A stretch of DNA of 64,000 nt, from the NCBI GenBank assembly GCA_013350335.1, contig CM023542.1:2418001-2482000 (forward strand), written 5' to 3'. The stretch is from Chimonanthus salicifolius. Its lineage: Eukaryota > Streptophyta > Magnoliopsida > Laurales > Calycanthaceae. Below the pieces are notes generated by a model. That model made no database searches. It had not been told where the DNA came from and saw only the letters and a program-made list of their open reading frames with translations. Positions 46,386 to 56,760 of this stretch are shown one piece after another (within the stretch, counting starts at the first letter, position 1; every line of letters begins with the position of its first letter). The translations under genes and the position numbers were made by a program.

Positions 46386-48324
46386 ATGAGTGCTCTTTTG
46401 GATCCCTCAGAACAAAACCCTCAAAGTCTTACAATGTTTGTATGGTAAGTCCTACCGATACTCGCAACCTCATTTATAAACTCTTCTCCATTGCCCTTGG
46501 AATTATTCAAGACCTTTACTGCAACAACACGACCATAATTAAACTTTCCCTTGAATACACTACCATAGCCACCTTGGTCTAATTTATATTTGAAGGAGTC
46601 AGTCATCTTCTTGAGGTCTGAATAGCAGTATCTCTTAGGAGCATGAGAGCCACAGCTTTTCAAAAATCCCTCCACATTGTGCGCTTTGGTAGTTCTCTTT
46701 TTCTGAAAGGAAATGGGAGTGGGCGGAGGGACGTTCCTTGCATAGCAGTAAAGATAGAGGGAAAGTAATAAAAGTAGAAAGAAACCACCAATACCTGTGA
46801 GTAGACCTAAACAACAAATGATCCTCAATTATAAATTTGAAGCATATTTACCAATTGACAAAATCTTGGCCTATATCAGATTATACAGAAGGCATTAGCT
46901 CTTGCTCATTAATCTTTAACTAATTTCACTCTGTTCTAGTTACAGGTAGAATTTATTTTAGATTTATCAATGTTGAAACATTAACAATAAGATAATGACT
47001 GCTTGATTGTGGTGATAATGATTTTGATTGTAAGTGACAAGAGAAAACCCAGAGAAGATATTGCTTTGAGGATAGGTTACTAACCAAGCAAGACTTTCTT
47101 CCTAGTCTTCTTAGATCCATCTGCAAAATTATAGCAACAAGAGGTTAGGAAAAACTCTGTTGATTATTCTGTCTGAGCTGAATCCGCCAGCTTTAACATC
47201 AAGAACAGAGTTGACTGCTTGCTTAGAAAATGGAAGATATTACATATTAATTTCATTTGCTTCAATCATTATCAACTGAAATCATTAATAAATCATTGAA
47301 ACACATTACCCATTTGCAGCATTTTACCTTGATCTGAATTAGGGCCGCAGTCACATGTCCAACTCCTTGCTTTAGCATCTGGATGGCATATCTGTCCCTT
47401 CTTCATACACTCGATACACACTTCAGGAATGTCCCATTTAAGAGCGAAACCCAACTCCAAGATAGACAGGAAGCTGTTATTTCTCGTCTTATTAACCAAA
47501 ATGGGCAAGCGGAAAAGCTTGCAACCAGGTGGAGGAGGAGGTGGGGGAGTGTCCTGTTTTTGGGTAAAGAAGAGATGATCCTGGCCTCGACAGCTCCGGT
47601 AGCTGTGGAAGCCCTTTGGGGGCAATAGTTGAGGATTGTGCTCATCCCTATTCTCGCAATGGAATAAGGTGAGATTGAGGCTTCCTGATGGAAGACTAAT
47701 ATATCCATGTTTAATTGTGGGTATCGTGAAATTGATAATGGAACTACAATTACCGGCTCTCAACTGATGGAGGAGATCATCATCACGAAGAACCAATGTT
47801 TTTTTAGCATCTGAGATACTAATAACGAAATATAATTTATCAGGTATATCGAAACTTATGTCGAGTTTATCATCCTCGCAGACAGTGCTCATATACCCAC
47901 ATTTCCAATGGTTAATCTTGAAGAAGGGAGACTGAATGTTGGAAAGATTTCCGCAGCTGAATGGTGAACAATCAGGGTTGTCTTCAGAGGCTGGAGTAGC
48001 AGAGTGAGTAGGAAATAGAGAGGCAAGGAAGAAACAGAGAAGAAGGGAAGGAGCTGCTGCCATTGCTAGTGCACCAAAGGCTCAAATAAAACAAAGGCTT
48101 CTGTCCCTGTTTTATTTAGCCAATCGTCGATAGAGAGAAGGAGTAGAGCAGAGAAGCTGCACTTATTCATATTTGCCTCTCAATGTAATTGTTTTTCAAC
48201 ATAATTGGATTGACTTGACTTTGATTGATGACTAGAGAGCTAAAATGGGTCTCTCCCTCTTTTGGTCCACAAGAGAAACAAGACCGCAAAATGTACAGTG
48301 CTGCAACACTTAAGCATCTGATTT

Positions 48325-48328
<4 letters not shown>

Positions 48329-48410
<82 letters not shown>
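48329..48410. repeat. (AT)41 microsatellite at the Stowaway position
   Basis: Pure AT dinucleotide run of 82 bases. In units A and B the matching place holds the 190-bp Stowaway-like MITE between TTTAATA and TATTCTAAG. Confidence 0.9.
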
Positions 48411-48412
<2 letters not shown>

Positions 48413-48429
48413 TAAGGCATATTTGAAGT

Positions 48430-48600
48430 TTTTTTTTTTTTTTTCCGAATTTACGTGTGGGAAACCGTGGATACCCAGTGTAAAACTCTAACGAGTGGAC
48501 CCTTACCCCTAAAACACACCAAGGTTAGATCATGGGGCTCGAACCCGTGACCTCCCACTTTCTGAAACAGGAAGTAACTAGCTGAGCTACACTCATGTAA
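48430..48600 (-). mobile_element. tRNA-derived SINE, second family, third unit
   Basis: Minus-strand A box TAGCTCAGCTAGTTACTTCC and B box GGTCACGGGTTCGAGCCC, with a longer body (ATTTACGTGTGGGAAACCG) and T-rich tail. The best-preserved of the three copies. Confidence 0.7.
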
Positions 48601-49197
48601 GTTTATTTGAAAAGTTTTAGATTTTGGATTTGATCATGTATAAGTGGAAATTAATATAAGATGGTGTATATACTTTCACTCTTTCAAAAATTGAAATATT
48701 TAATTAATATTTTTTATGAAAACTCTAATACATTTTTTTTCCGAGAATGTCCTTCAAAAGGTTTTCGCCTATTATCGTGGAAAATAATATAAAAAGAAGT
48801 ATAGAGGTAAGAAATGCGTAATTTCACTCCTATTTGTTCATTCTATTTTTAAAAATTAATAATTTACCTTTAATGAATCTTAAAAGGTCTAAGTGTTAAA
48901 AATCAAAGGATAAAATGATGGGATGACGGTGAAAGTCACATATCCACTAATCATATGGTTCCATTTACATTAAATTCTTAAATGGAAAGCATTGCCCATT
49001 TGAAGGCAGTCTTAGTATGATTGGATAAGATATTGCTAAAACATTTTTTTTTTTTTTTTGCTTTTTAAATTTCAATGTTAAATTCCTATGTATATAATTT
49101 CTCTCAATGCATCAGTTAGAACTATTGAGTTCCATTCAGTAATAAATTTCTTTTATGATTACAGAGTAAGTAGCAGTCAATTAGAGCCCCTCTCAAC

Positions 49198-49255
49198 ATG
49201 GCTTGTACCTCCTCCTCTTCTTCATCCACCATTTCATCATCTTCTTCGACAACGG
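49198..49255 (+). other. Serine-rich orphan first exon, third copy (donor lost)
   Basis: Same start MACTSSSSSSTISSSSSTT as at 21140 and 26845, but the donor-like GGTAAT has become GGCTAAT. The frame itself stays open, so coding constraint or recent duplication could both explain it. Confidence 0.3.
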
Positions 49256-49936
49256 CTAATATCACTACTCTTATTCCATCTTTCTCTAATCAACTTCAAA
49301 TTTAATTGCTAATAATTGTTTACTTTGAAGATCTCACTTTTTGCCCTTCTATGTGGGCACCAACTAATAAGTATTGTTGATTGGCCCTTGTCATGTCTTC
49401 ATTCCGTCCAACGGTCATCAAGTTAAACTCTAAACCCTAAACCCATGGGTTTCACTTAGAACAACAATTTTCATGTTAGTCTAGGATTAATTTATTGCAA
49501 CTTTGTTCTCTGTTTGTAAATAATTTCTTTTTTATGACTAGGGTGCAGGTTTCTTAGAGCATTCGACTAATTTTACAAAGATGTACGATCTCTTTATCCA
49601 CACACACCGAGTAACTCTATTGTCATTTGCCAAATTTTCAACAAGACCGGTCATTTAGCAATACAAATCTTTCTAGTCTGAGATGGTTCAGTGATATAAA
49701 AATTTAAATAGAGGTGTGTTTTGAAAAACAAAATATGCCAAGGCCAACTGCATTTGATAAGAAAATGTGTTCTCTGTTATTATTTACATTGCCTTCAAAT
49801 TTATTGATTCAATGACATTTCTTGGAACTCCCTTGAAAGACAAATTATCAATAGACAACAATAATTCAAGAAAGAATTATAAGCAATACTTCGACATCAG
49901 ATAATAGATCACTATGGCATTGATTGACAATACTAA

Positions 49937-50720
49937 TTAAGAAGTAGCATTAGGTGTATTGAACTTGATGGTTGATGCATTCTTCACAAAATCCAAGACC
50001 TCTTGCATTGAGGATCTCATATCCTTCTCGTCGTGCAAACACTGAAGGGCCAACTCTGCCACCGTAGTAATCATCCTTCCCACTGAAGAATCCAATTGAA
50101 ACCCAAGACGGGGGTCGATCAACTCATGCAATTCTTTATTATAAAGCATGTTGATTGCCAAATTAGCCAAGTTAATATCATGTTGATGCCTAGAGAGATC
50201 CAGCCATTGCCAAACAAGTCAAAAGCAGAGGCGAACAGAGTCCAAAGGTCCTGCTGCTTCGACCCATATGGATCCATCAACCAATTAGAAAGAGGATACT
50301 GGCAGGCTAAACAATTGTGTTTAAGCACCGGTAAGCTCTCACTTTTTGCATAGTAGAAAACATGATTAGTGACATTAGCGAAAATGTACAACTTATCAGT
50401 GTCTCCAGAGACAGTTTGGATGCCGCTCTTACAATGGTGAAATCATCCATTTGAAATTTGGAGGATAACCATTTAATTCGTTTGACTTAATGATCATGCT
50501 TTCATCAATGATTTTAATGAATTGGATGGAGCAGAGCTTGCGCCATTTGTTTCGCGACCGACCGTGAGTAGGATATAAATCAAACTTTGTTCTACATTCA
50601 GACGACCAGTCCATTTACAAGTCAAAGTGTCAGACAATCCACGTGGTTACTGAAAATCAGTTCACATTGAAAAGATAATGCTAGCACTTAGGTTGATAAA
50701 TGGACATTGTATGTCTAATG
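49937..50720 (-). pseudogene. Tail T3: LRK10L-2 ectodomain remnant joined to LRK10L-1 kinase tail
   Basis: Same fusion as T1 and T2 without the solo LTR. Ectodomain remnant around 50391-50212 (MYIFANVTNHVFYYAKSES, LPVLKHNCLACQYPLSNWLM, LFASAFDLFG), then a junction near 50211 and kinase tail (NLAINMLYNKELHELIDPRL, DEKDMRSSMQEVL). A deletion after QEVL joins directly to DFVKNASTIKFNTPNATS, and the frame shifts at the junction. Further upstream only patchy similarity to T1 and T2 remains. Non-functional. Confidence 0.72.
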
Positions 50721-50973
50721 GATTTGACTTTCTAGCCACTAGTTGAGGATTGAAATTTCAAGGATGACAAGTCTGAAAATAATATTACAGTGGATGAAAA
50801 CTAACAATAAAAAGTTGCATGCTCAGCATTTGCAGATTAAAGATCATAGTATGATGATAATAAATGCAAATCACTGGTCAAAACTGAAAAGCGATAGAAA
50901 TTGTGGTAAATATTTAAATGGTTCAAATCATTGCATTCAAATGTTTTTGCTGCTATAACTTTTCTCATGATAG

Positions 50974-53900
50974 TCATGTTATTCTTGAAGGAGAAGAAAG
51001 GTATGGCTTGGGTGGCATTTGCAAGTTTTCAAGGCTTCCTTCTAACATCTCCACCACTTTACTTATTGAGGGTTGATTTGCTGGGTCTGTTTGTATGCAC
51101 CACAAACCTACCAATATCATCTTCTGCACAGTAATTTCTTCTGCAGCTGTTGAAATCTCAAATATTTCAAGATTTTCTTTTTGGATTATGCGGTGGTATA
51201 TCCAGTGTGGAAAATACACTTCACTAGAATGCATCAATATTCTTTCTTCCCCCAACCATTTCTAAAATCATCCCATAGCTATAAACATCAAACTTGTGAG
51301 AGACACCTCCAATGTTTTTACAGAATACTTCAGGTGCAATATATCCCACGGTCCCCCTTGCATTGGTCATTGATATAACACTCTCTTATCCTGGGCATAT
51401 CATGGCCAACCCAAAATCTGAAATCCTTGGACAGAAGTCATCATCTAGGAGAATATTATGAGGTTTTATGTCAAAATGTAGAATCCTCATGCTACAACCT
51501 CAATGTAGGTACTCCAGTCCTCGAGCAATGCCAATAGCAATTTGGAATAGCTTTTCAAACCACAATGCATGTTTTGTAGCTGCACTTTGAGAAAAGATGA
51601 ATTTTTCTAGTAATCCATTGGTTATGAACTCATAGATGAGTGCTCTTTTGGATCCCTCAGAACAAAACCCTAGAAGGCTTACAATGTTTATATGGTAAGT
51701 CCTACTGATGCTCGCAACCTCATTTATAAACTCTTCTCCATTGCCTTTAGAGTTGTTCAAGACCTTTACTGCAACAACACGACCATAATTAAGTTTTCCC
51801 TTGAATACACTACCATAGCCACCTTGGCCTAATTTATCCTTGAAGGAGTCAGTCATCTTCTTTAGGTCTTAATAGAAGTATCTCTTAGGAGCATGAGAGC
51901 CGCAGCTTTGCAAAAATCCCTCCACGTTGTGAGCTTTGGTAGTTCTCTTTTTCTGAAAGGAGATGGGAGTGGGCGGAGGGACATTCCTTGTGTAGCAGTA
52001 AAGATAGAAGGAAAGTAATAAAAGTAGAAAGAAACCACCAATACCTGCGAGTACACCTAAACAACAAATGATCCTCAATTATAAATGTGAAGCATATTTA
52101 CCAATTGACAGAATCTTGGCCTATATCAGATTATACAAAATGCATTAGCTCTTACTCATTAATCTTTAACTAATTTCACTCTGTTCTAATTACAGGTAGA
52201 ATTTATTTTAGATTTATCAAGGTTGAAACATTAACAATAAGATTCAGAATATCAAATATTAAAAAAACCAAATAATTACTGTAAAACATAGTCATGCTTC
52301 AAGGTGGCTATTCACTCTTGTTGACTAGGGAGTTATTTTAGGTGAACTCATGGCATGTCGATGGGTTCACTCACTTTATTGGCCTCACCAGACAAATCTA
52401 AGTTTGCAGAATTGGTATCTATCCATGACCTACCTCAATGTTCATTGTTAGTTAAGACCTAAGGTCCTGCTAGGCCTGTATGTGAGTTGCTACTAACTGT
52501 TAGGAATAATATGTGGAAATAAATAATCAAAAGAATCAATCTACAACACAAATAAAATAAATCAAGTACACCATGCTAATAAATCAGGACACCGGGATTT
52601 AAGTGTGATGCAAGCATCGAGTCAAACTCAAGCTCGGGCGATGACAGTCAGGCCCAGCTGGACCCAAGGCTCTTGAGCCCAAATCGAGTTACTCCTCACA
52701 GAATGGGTCCCCAATGCTTGACCCAACTTGGTTGGAGAGAGAAGCCTAGAAGTGGTAGCAGCGGCGGGGCACTTCCGGTGATACCAAAGGTAGCCGACCG
52801 AGGCAAATACTACAACTCATAATAGGGTTCCCACACCAACTCCTATAGCTGAAATACAAATTGTTTTTGACCCATCGGCCATGAATATGGTGAGAATTAC
52901 TTGGATTGTTAGTGACCAACGAACATGAGTTCCATACGAGATTTGATATTTAAAAAAAAAAGCCAAAGAAAATGGACCTTGGAGAAGCTTAGTACCTATC
53001 CACACAATTGAGTTCATCTTCTTCCTCCCTTCTTTTTGAGGTACAGCTGCAAAAATAATAGCAGTGAGGGAATTGGGAGTCGGCACCAAAATTTAATAAA
53101 CCCATTGTCTGAAATTCGGCCAAACTCTGGAAGGCAGCCCTAAAATCTGTGTTAGGTTTCTACTTGCAGAAATTCAGGACAAGCCTGAAAAGCTAGGTAT
53201 TTAATGGCTAAAATTTTGATTTTCAATTAAATTTTTAACTATAAATTGTACTTTTGTAAATAGATGAACTACAATGGAGCAGTCACACATATAATTACAT
53301 CGAAGCACAAAATTTACATTATTCAATTGTGTAACCATGCTGTGAAATGAAAGTAATTTCATTATTTTTGAGAATAAAATAAAAAAAAAAAAAATTTACT
53401 CTTTATGCCACTTTCGAGCTAAGAATTCAGAGTTAAAGAAATCTTTGAAAAATATTGTGAAAGTGATAAAAAGTCTAACATCAATTAATTTGAAAAATCA
53501 ATAACTCCATACAACACTTGAGGTATCCTCCTATAAATAGATAGCTTTTAGCTTTTAAAAGTAAGTTCTACCTAAAAAAATATGAATAATTTTCTAACCA
53601 ATATAGTAATATAGACAAACATGAAAATCGAAATTTCGATACATTACCTACCAATATAGTAAGTTCTGTTCTTCTCTAGTACGCAAGGGCGATTGTTTGG
53701 GCGACAATCGCTGCTGCAGGAGGGAGAGATCTCCCACGAATAAGTGAAACCCGCTTCCACGATAGACAAGAGATTATCATTCCTGTACGACTTTGATGAC
53801 GATGGTTGGATGGGCAATTGATGCCGCCGGGTACAGCCCTTTAAAGGGGTTGGAATCACTTCCTTCTCCGTAGAGAAGAGGACTTCGTTGCCTTGACAAC

Positions 53901-54342
53901 TTGTGTAGTTGTAATATTCTTTGATGGGCCATTCGGTGGAATTGTACTCATTAAGGTTGCAATGGAATAAGTTGAGAGTAGGGCTTCTGAGAAATTCAGA
54001 CGCAGGTGTGTCAAACCGGTCATCCAACCCACACCCACCTTGTTACAACTGGTGTAGCAGACGCCAGTCTTGAAGAAGGAGTGTTTTTTCATCGTATGAG
54101 ATATTTTTAATGACATAATTGGAAAAAATCATGGAAAAGTCATCTGAGCAGTAGATGGGTAAAAACCCACATCGCCAATCCCAATTGCGGTCACCTTCAT
54201 CGGTGAAGACAAAGAAGGGAAAGTCGATTGAAAGGTTTCCACAGTGGAACGAAGGACATGCAGCCTCTAAATGGAGAGGAAAGGAAGAGAGAAGGAAGAA
54301 AGAGGAGACAAGGAAGGATGAGGAAATTAGATGAGCTGCCAT
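50974..54342 (-). pseudogene. Gene F: C-type ectodomain with LRK10L-2 kinase, pseudogene
   Basis: Exons on the minus strand: 54342-53648 (ectodomain, C-type), 53046-52996 (linker), a C-type membrane exon beginning 52848, and separately the LRK10L-2 membrane-plus-kinase exon 52056-50974. It thus has both types of membrane exon in tandem, the state from which gene D could arise by deletion. Lesions: TAA at 54043-54045 in the ectodomain, TGA at 52817-52819 in the C-type helix, TAA at 51869-51871 before [12 protein letters not shown] at 51500-51502 after YLH, and a deletion near 51229. The 52260-52740 stretch is partly unrecognised. An 85-bp duplication lies upstream at about 54340-54490. Confidence 0.83.
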
Positions 54343-54959
54343 GCCCACTCTAGCCTTAATACAAACCCCCTTCTCCTCTCTTATCTATTGTAAGGGTAAA
54401 CAGAGATGCCATGCCCACTCTAGCCTTGATACAACAGCATTAGGTGACAAACCCCCTTCTCCTCTCTTATCTATTGTAAGGTTAAAGAGAGATGCCATGG
54501 CAGGATGGGGGAAATTACCCTATTCCAGTCAGTCAATGCTTTTGTAATTTCTCCGGTCTGAAGATGACTTTGACTGAGGACTCAAGACCTGTTGATTTGA
54601 TTATTAGAGTGTGGGACCGTGATCATCCAATTACCTTCGACGTCATGCACCTTTCATCTTTTGTCTATACAAGAAATTGACTCTCACTTTTATTATCAAT
54701 TTTAATCTTTCATATATTTTATCTATAAATCATCAAAAAGAATATTAAAGTTTTAAATTCTAAAATTAAATATTTTCTTCTAAAGTAAATATTAGGATAT
54801 ATTTAGATGTTAATTTATTTAAGATTTGTTTAATATTATATTTTCCTATTGAGGGATTTTCTCATTTATCTACCTTCTTTAGATTTTTTAAGCCTCAATA
54901 GTGTAAAATTTAGTTGCATGCAGTTTAATTTATCTAATAATCAGATATATGATTAGACT
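54343..54959. other. Upstream region of gene F
   Basis: Nearly the same sequence as upstream of C and D (GATGCCATGGCAGGATGGGG, GTGGGACCGTGATCATCC), preceded by a tandem copy of the first 85 bases after the ATG. LTR-like remnant near 54780-54880. No gene. Confidence 0.5.
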
Positions 54960-56760
54960 GAATTGACTCAAGCATATGACTGTATGAGTTCGGTCTCAAA
55001 ACTCTAAGCTCACTTAATCGAGTCACGAGATTTAATGACTCAGTTTAATTATAATAAAAAATATTTAAATTATTAAAAGGAGTAAACTAAAGATTTTTAA
55101 TATTCCTGTTTTAAAAAATAAATTTTATTTAAATATCGTGACTTAATTTAGACATTGCTCCAACATCCCCATTTCCACGGCATGAATTGGCACATTGTTG
55201 TAGAGTCTATTCACTTGTGTCACTTCATTGACTCACAAGTCTTTTGGTTTTCACAATCAATGTGTAAAAATTTCTTTCTTTTTCTTTTTAAAATTATGTG
55301 TGATTAACTTTATTTTTCACCTTTGGTCCAATGTTTTAGTTAAAGTTTAAATATTGCTAGAGAGCCCATTTTAATAAAGAGATTATTATAAATTTTTATA
55401 TATTTCACATGCATTTGGTGTTATATTTAAAAAATTAATATAGATGGGATACAAGTAAAAAATCACTTTATCCCGGGGATATATATATTTTTTATGAAAC
55501 TAATTTTATATGATATCAGAGTATAGGACTATAACAGTGAGATGGATGTGTATTTTCTGTTATACTCTTCTCTATTTATATTTTTACTTCCACGCAATGA
55601 ATTTAGACATTGCTGTAGAGTCGTCTATTCACTTGTGTCGTCTTCTCGTTTTTACAATCAATGTGTAATAATGTAAAATTTCGTTTTTCCTTCAGATCTT
55701 CCCTTCCATTGATGGCTCAAGTATATGAGTTCGGTTTGCAAACTCTAAGCTCACATGATCGAGTCACGAGATTTAATGACTCAGTTTACTTAGAATAATA
55801 TATAAAATTATTAGAAGTAATTAACGAAAGATTTTTAATATTCAGAATTTAAAAAGTAAATTTTATTTAAATATCGTGGCTTAATTAAGTCAGCTTAGTG
55901 GTGTGCAGTCCAAATAAATCCTGCAAAGACTCCAATATCCCTCACTTCACATCATGAATTTAGACATTGTTGTAAAGTCTATTCACTTGTGTCACTTCAT
56001 TGACTCACAAATCATTTAGTTTTCACAATCAATATGTAATAATTTCTTTCCTTTTCTTTTTCGAATTATATGTGATTAATTTTATTTTTCACCTTATGTA
56101 GACTTGGTCCATTGTTTTGGTTAAAGATTAAATCTTGAAAATTAATCTAGAGAGCCCATTCTAACACAAAAAAACTCTTTTAGGAGACAAGGGTTTTAGT
56201 AAACTTCCCATTTTACTCCCATCAGTCCGTACGAGTTTTAGTGGACTTTTAGAAATCGGTTCACTTTCCAGTGAATTGGTTCACTGGATCGGTGCACCGA
56301 CCGGGTCACTTGGAAATAGAAATTTGAGGAAAGTGATCTGCTCGGTGTACCGATTTCTTGAGACGTGAAAGAGTCCAAATCGGTGCACCGACCAGATCAC
56401 TTTCCTCAAGTTTACATTTCCAAGTTAGATTTAACTCAAAATAACCACGCAAATCTCAGTGTTGTAGTTTGATTATGTATGTTGATTTTTTTTTTTCTAA
56501 TATTGTTGTTTGTGTGGTGGAGAAAACATTTTTCTCCCAACAAAATCATCATAAAAATTATAAAGTATCCCATCATGTCTCAAGATTTATGAAAAATTAT
56601 AAATATTCGTCCATGATTTAAAATGATAAGATTCATTTTGCAAGAGTTAAAACGCTAAAGACACTTCCATTTTCTTTGGTCAGCAGTCCCACGGTATGAA
56701 TTTAGACATTGTTGTGGAGTCGTCTATTCACTCTTGTCATTTCATTTACTCAAAGTCTAA
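54960..56760. repeat. Four degenerate repeats around ATGAATTTAGACATTG
   Basis: Blocks at about 55180, 55595, 55955 and 56695 share GAATTTAGACATTGTTGT...GTCTATTCACTTGTGTCA...TCACAATCAATGTGTAA. Two also share the preceding CTCTAAGCTCAC...GAGTCACGAGATTTAATGAC (54995-55040 and 55745-55790). Non-coding serial duplications, origin unknown. Confidence 0.65.
56308..56425. repeat. Inverted repeat: 49-bp stem, 20-base loop
   Basis: Arms 56308-56356 and 56377-56425 are inverted copies with 44 of 49 positions matching (for example GAGGAAAGTGATCTG pairs with CAGATCACTTTCCTC). Each arm ends in the palindrome-like CGGTG(C/T)ACCG. The transcript of either strand would fold into a hairpin of MIRNA-precursor size. 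A third direct copy of part of the arm lies at 56289-56310. Confidence 0.8.

Larger units (their letters stand above)
44075..48063 (-). pseudogene. Gene E: chimeric receptor (A-type ectodomain, LRK10L-2 kinase), broken by Copia
   Basis: Exons on the minus strand: 48063-47328 (signal peptide and ectodomain as in A and B, 256-codon frame), 47120-47085 (linker), then 46806-46386 and 44734-44075 (LRK10L-2 membrane helix [19 protein letters not shown] and non-RD kinase). The phase-1 join of exon 2 to the TM exon gives a Gly codon, so the fusion would be in frame. The change from A-type to LRK10L-2 sequence falls inside the intron at about 47000-47014. Two lesions kill it: the Copia fragment 44735-46385 replaces about 13 bases of the kinase after ...GSLEK-type sequence, and a TAG at 44540-44542 lies just before ISDFG. 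Different ectodomain and breakpoint from gene D. Confidence 0.85.
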
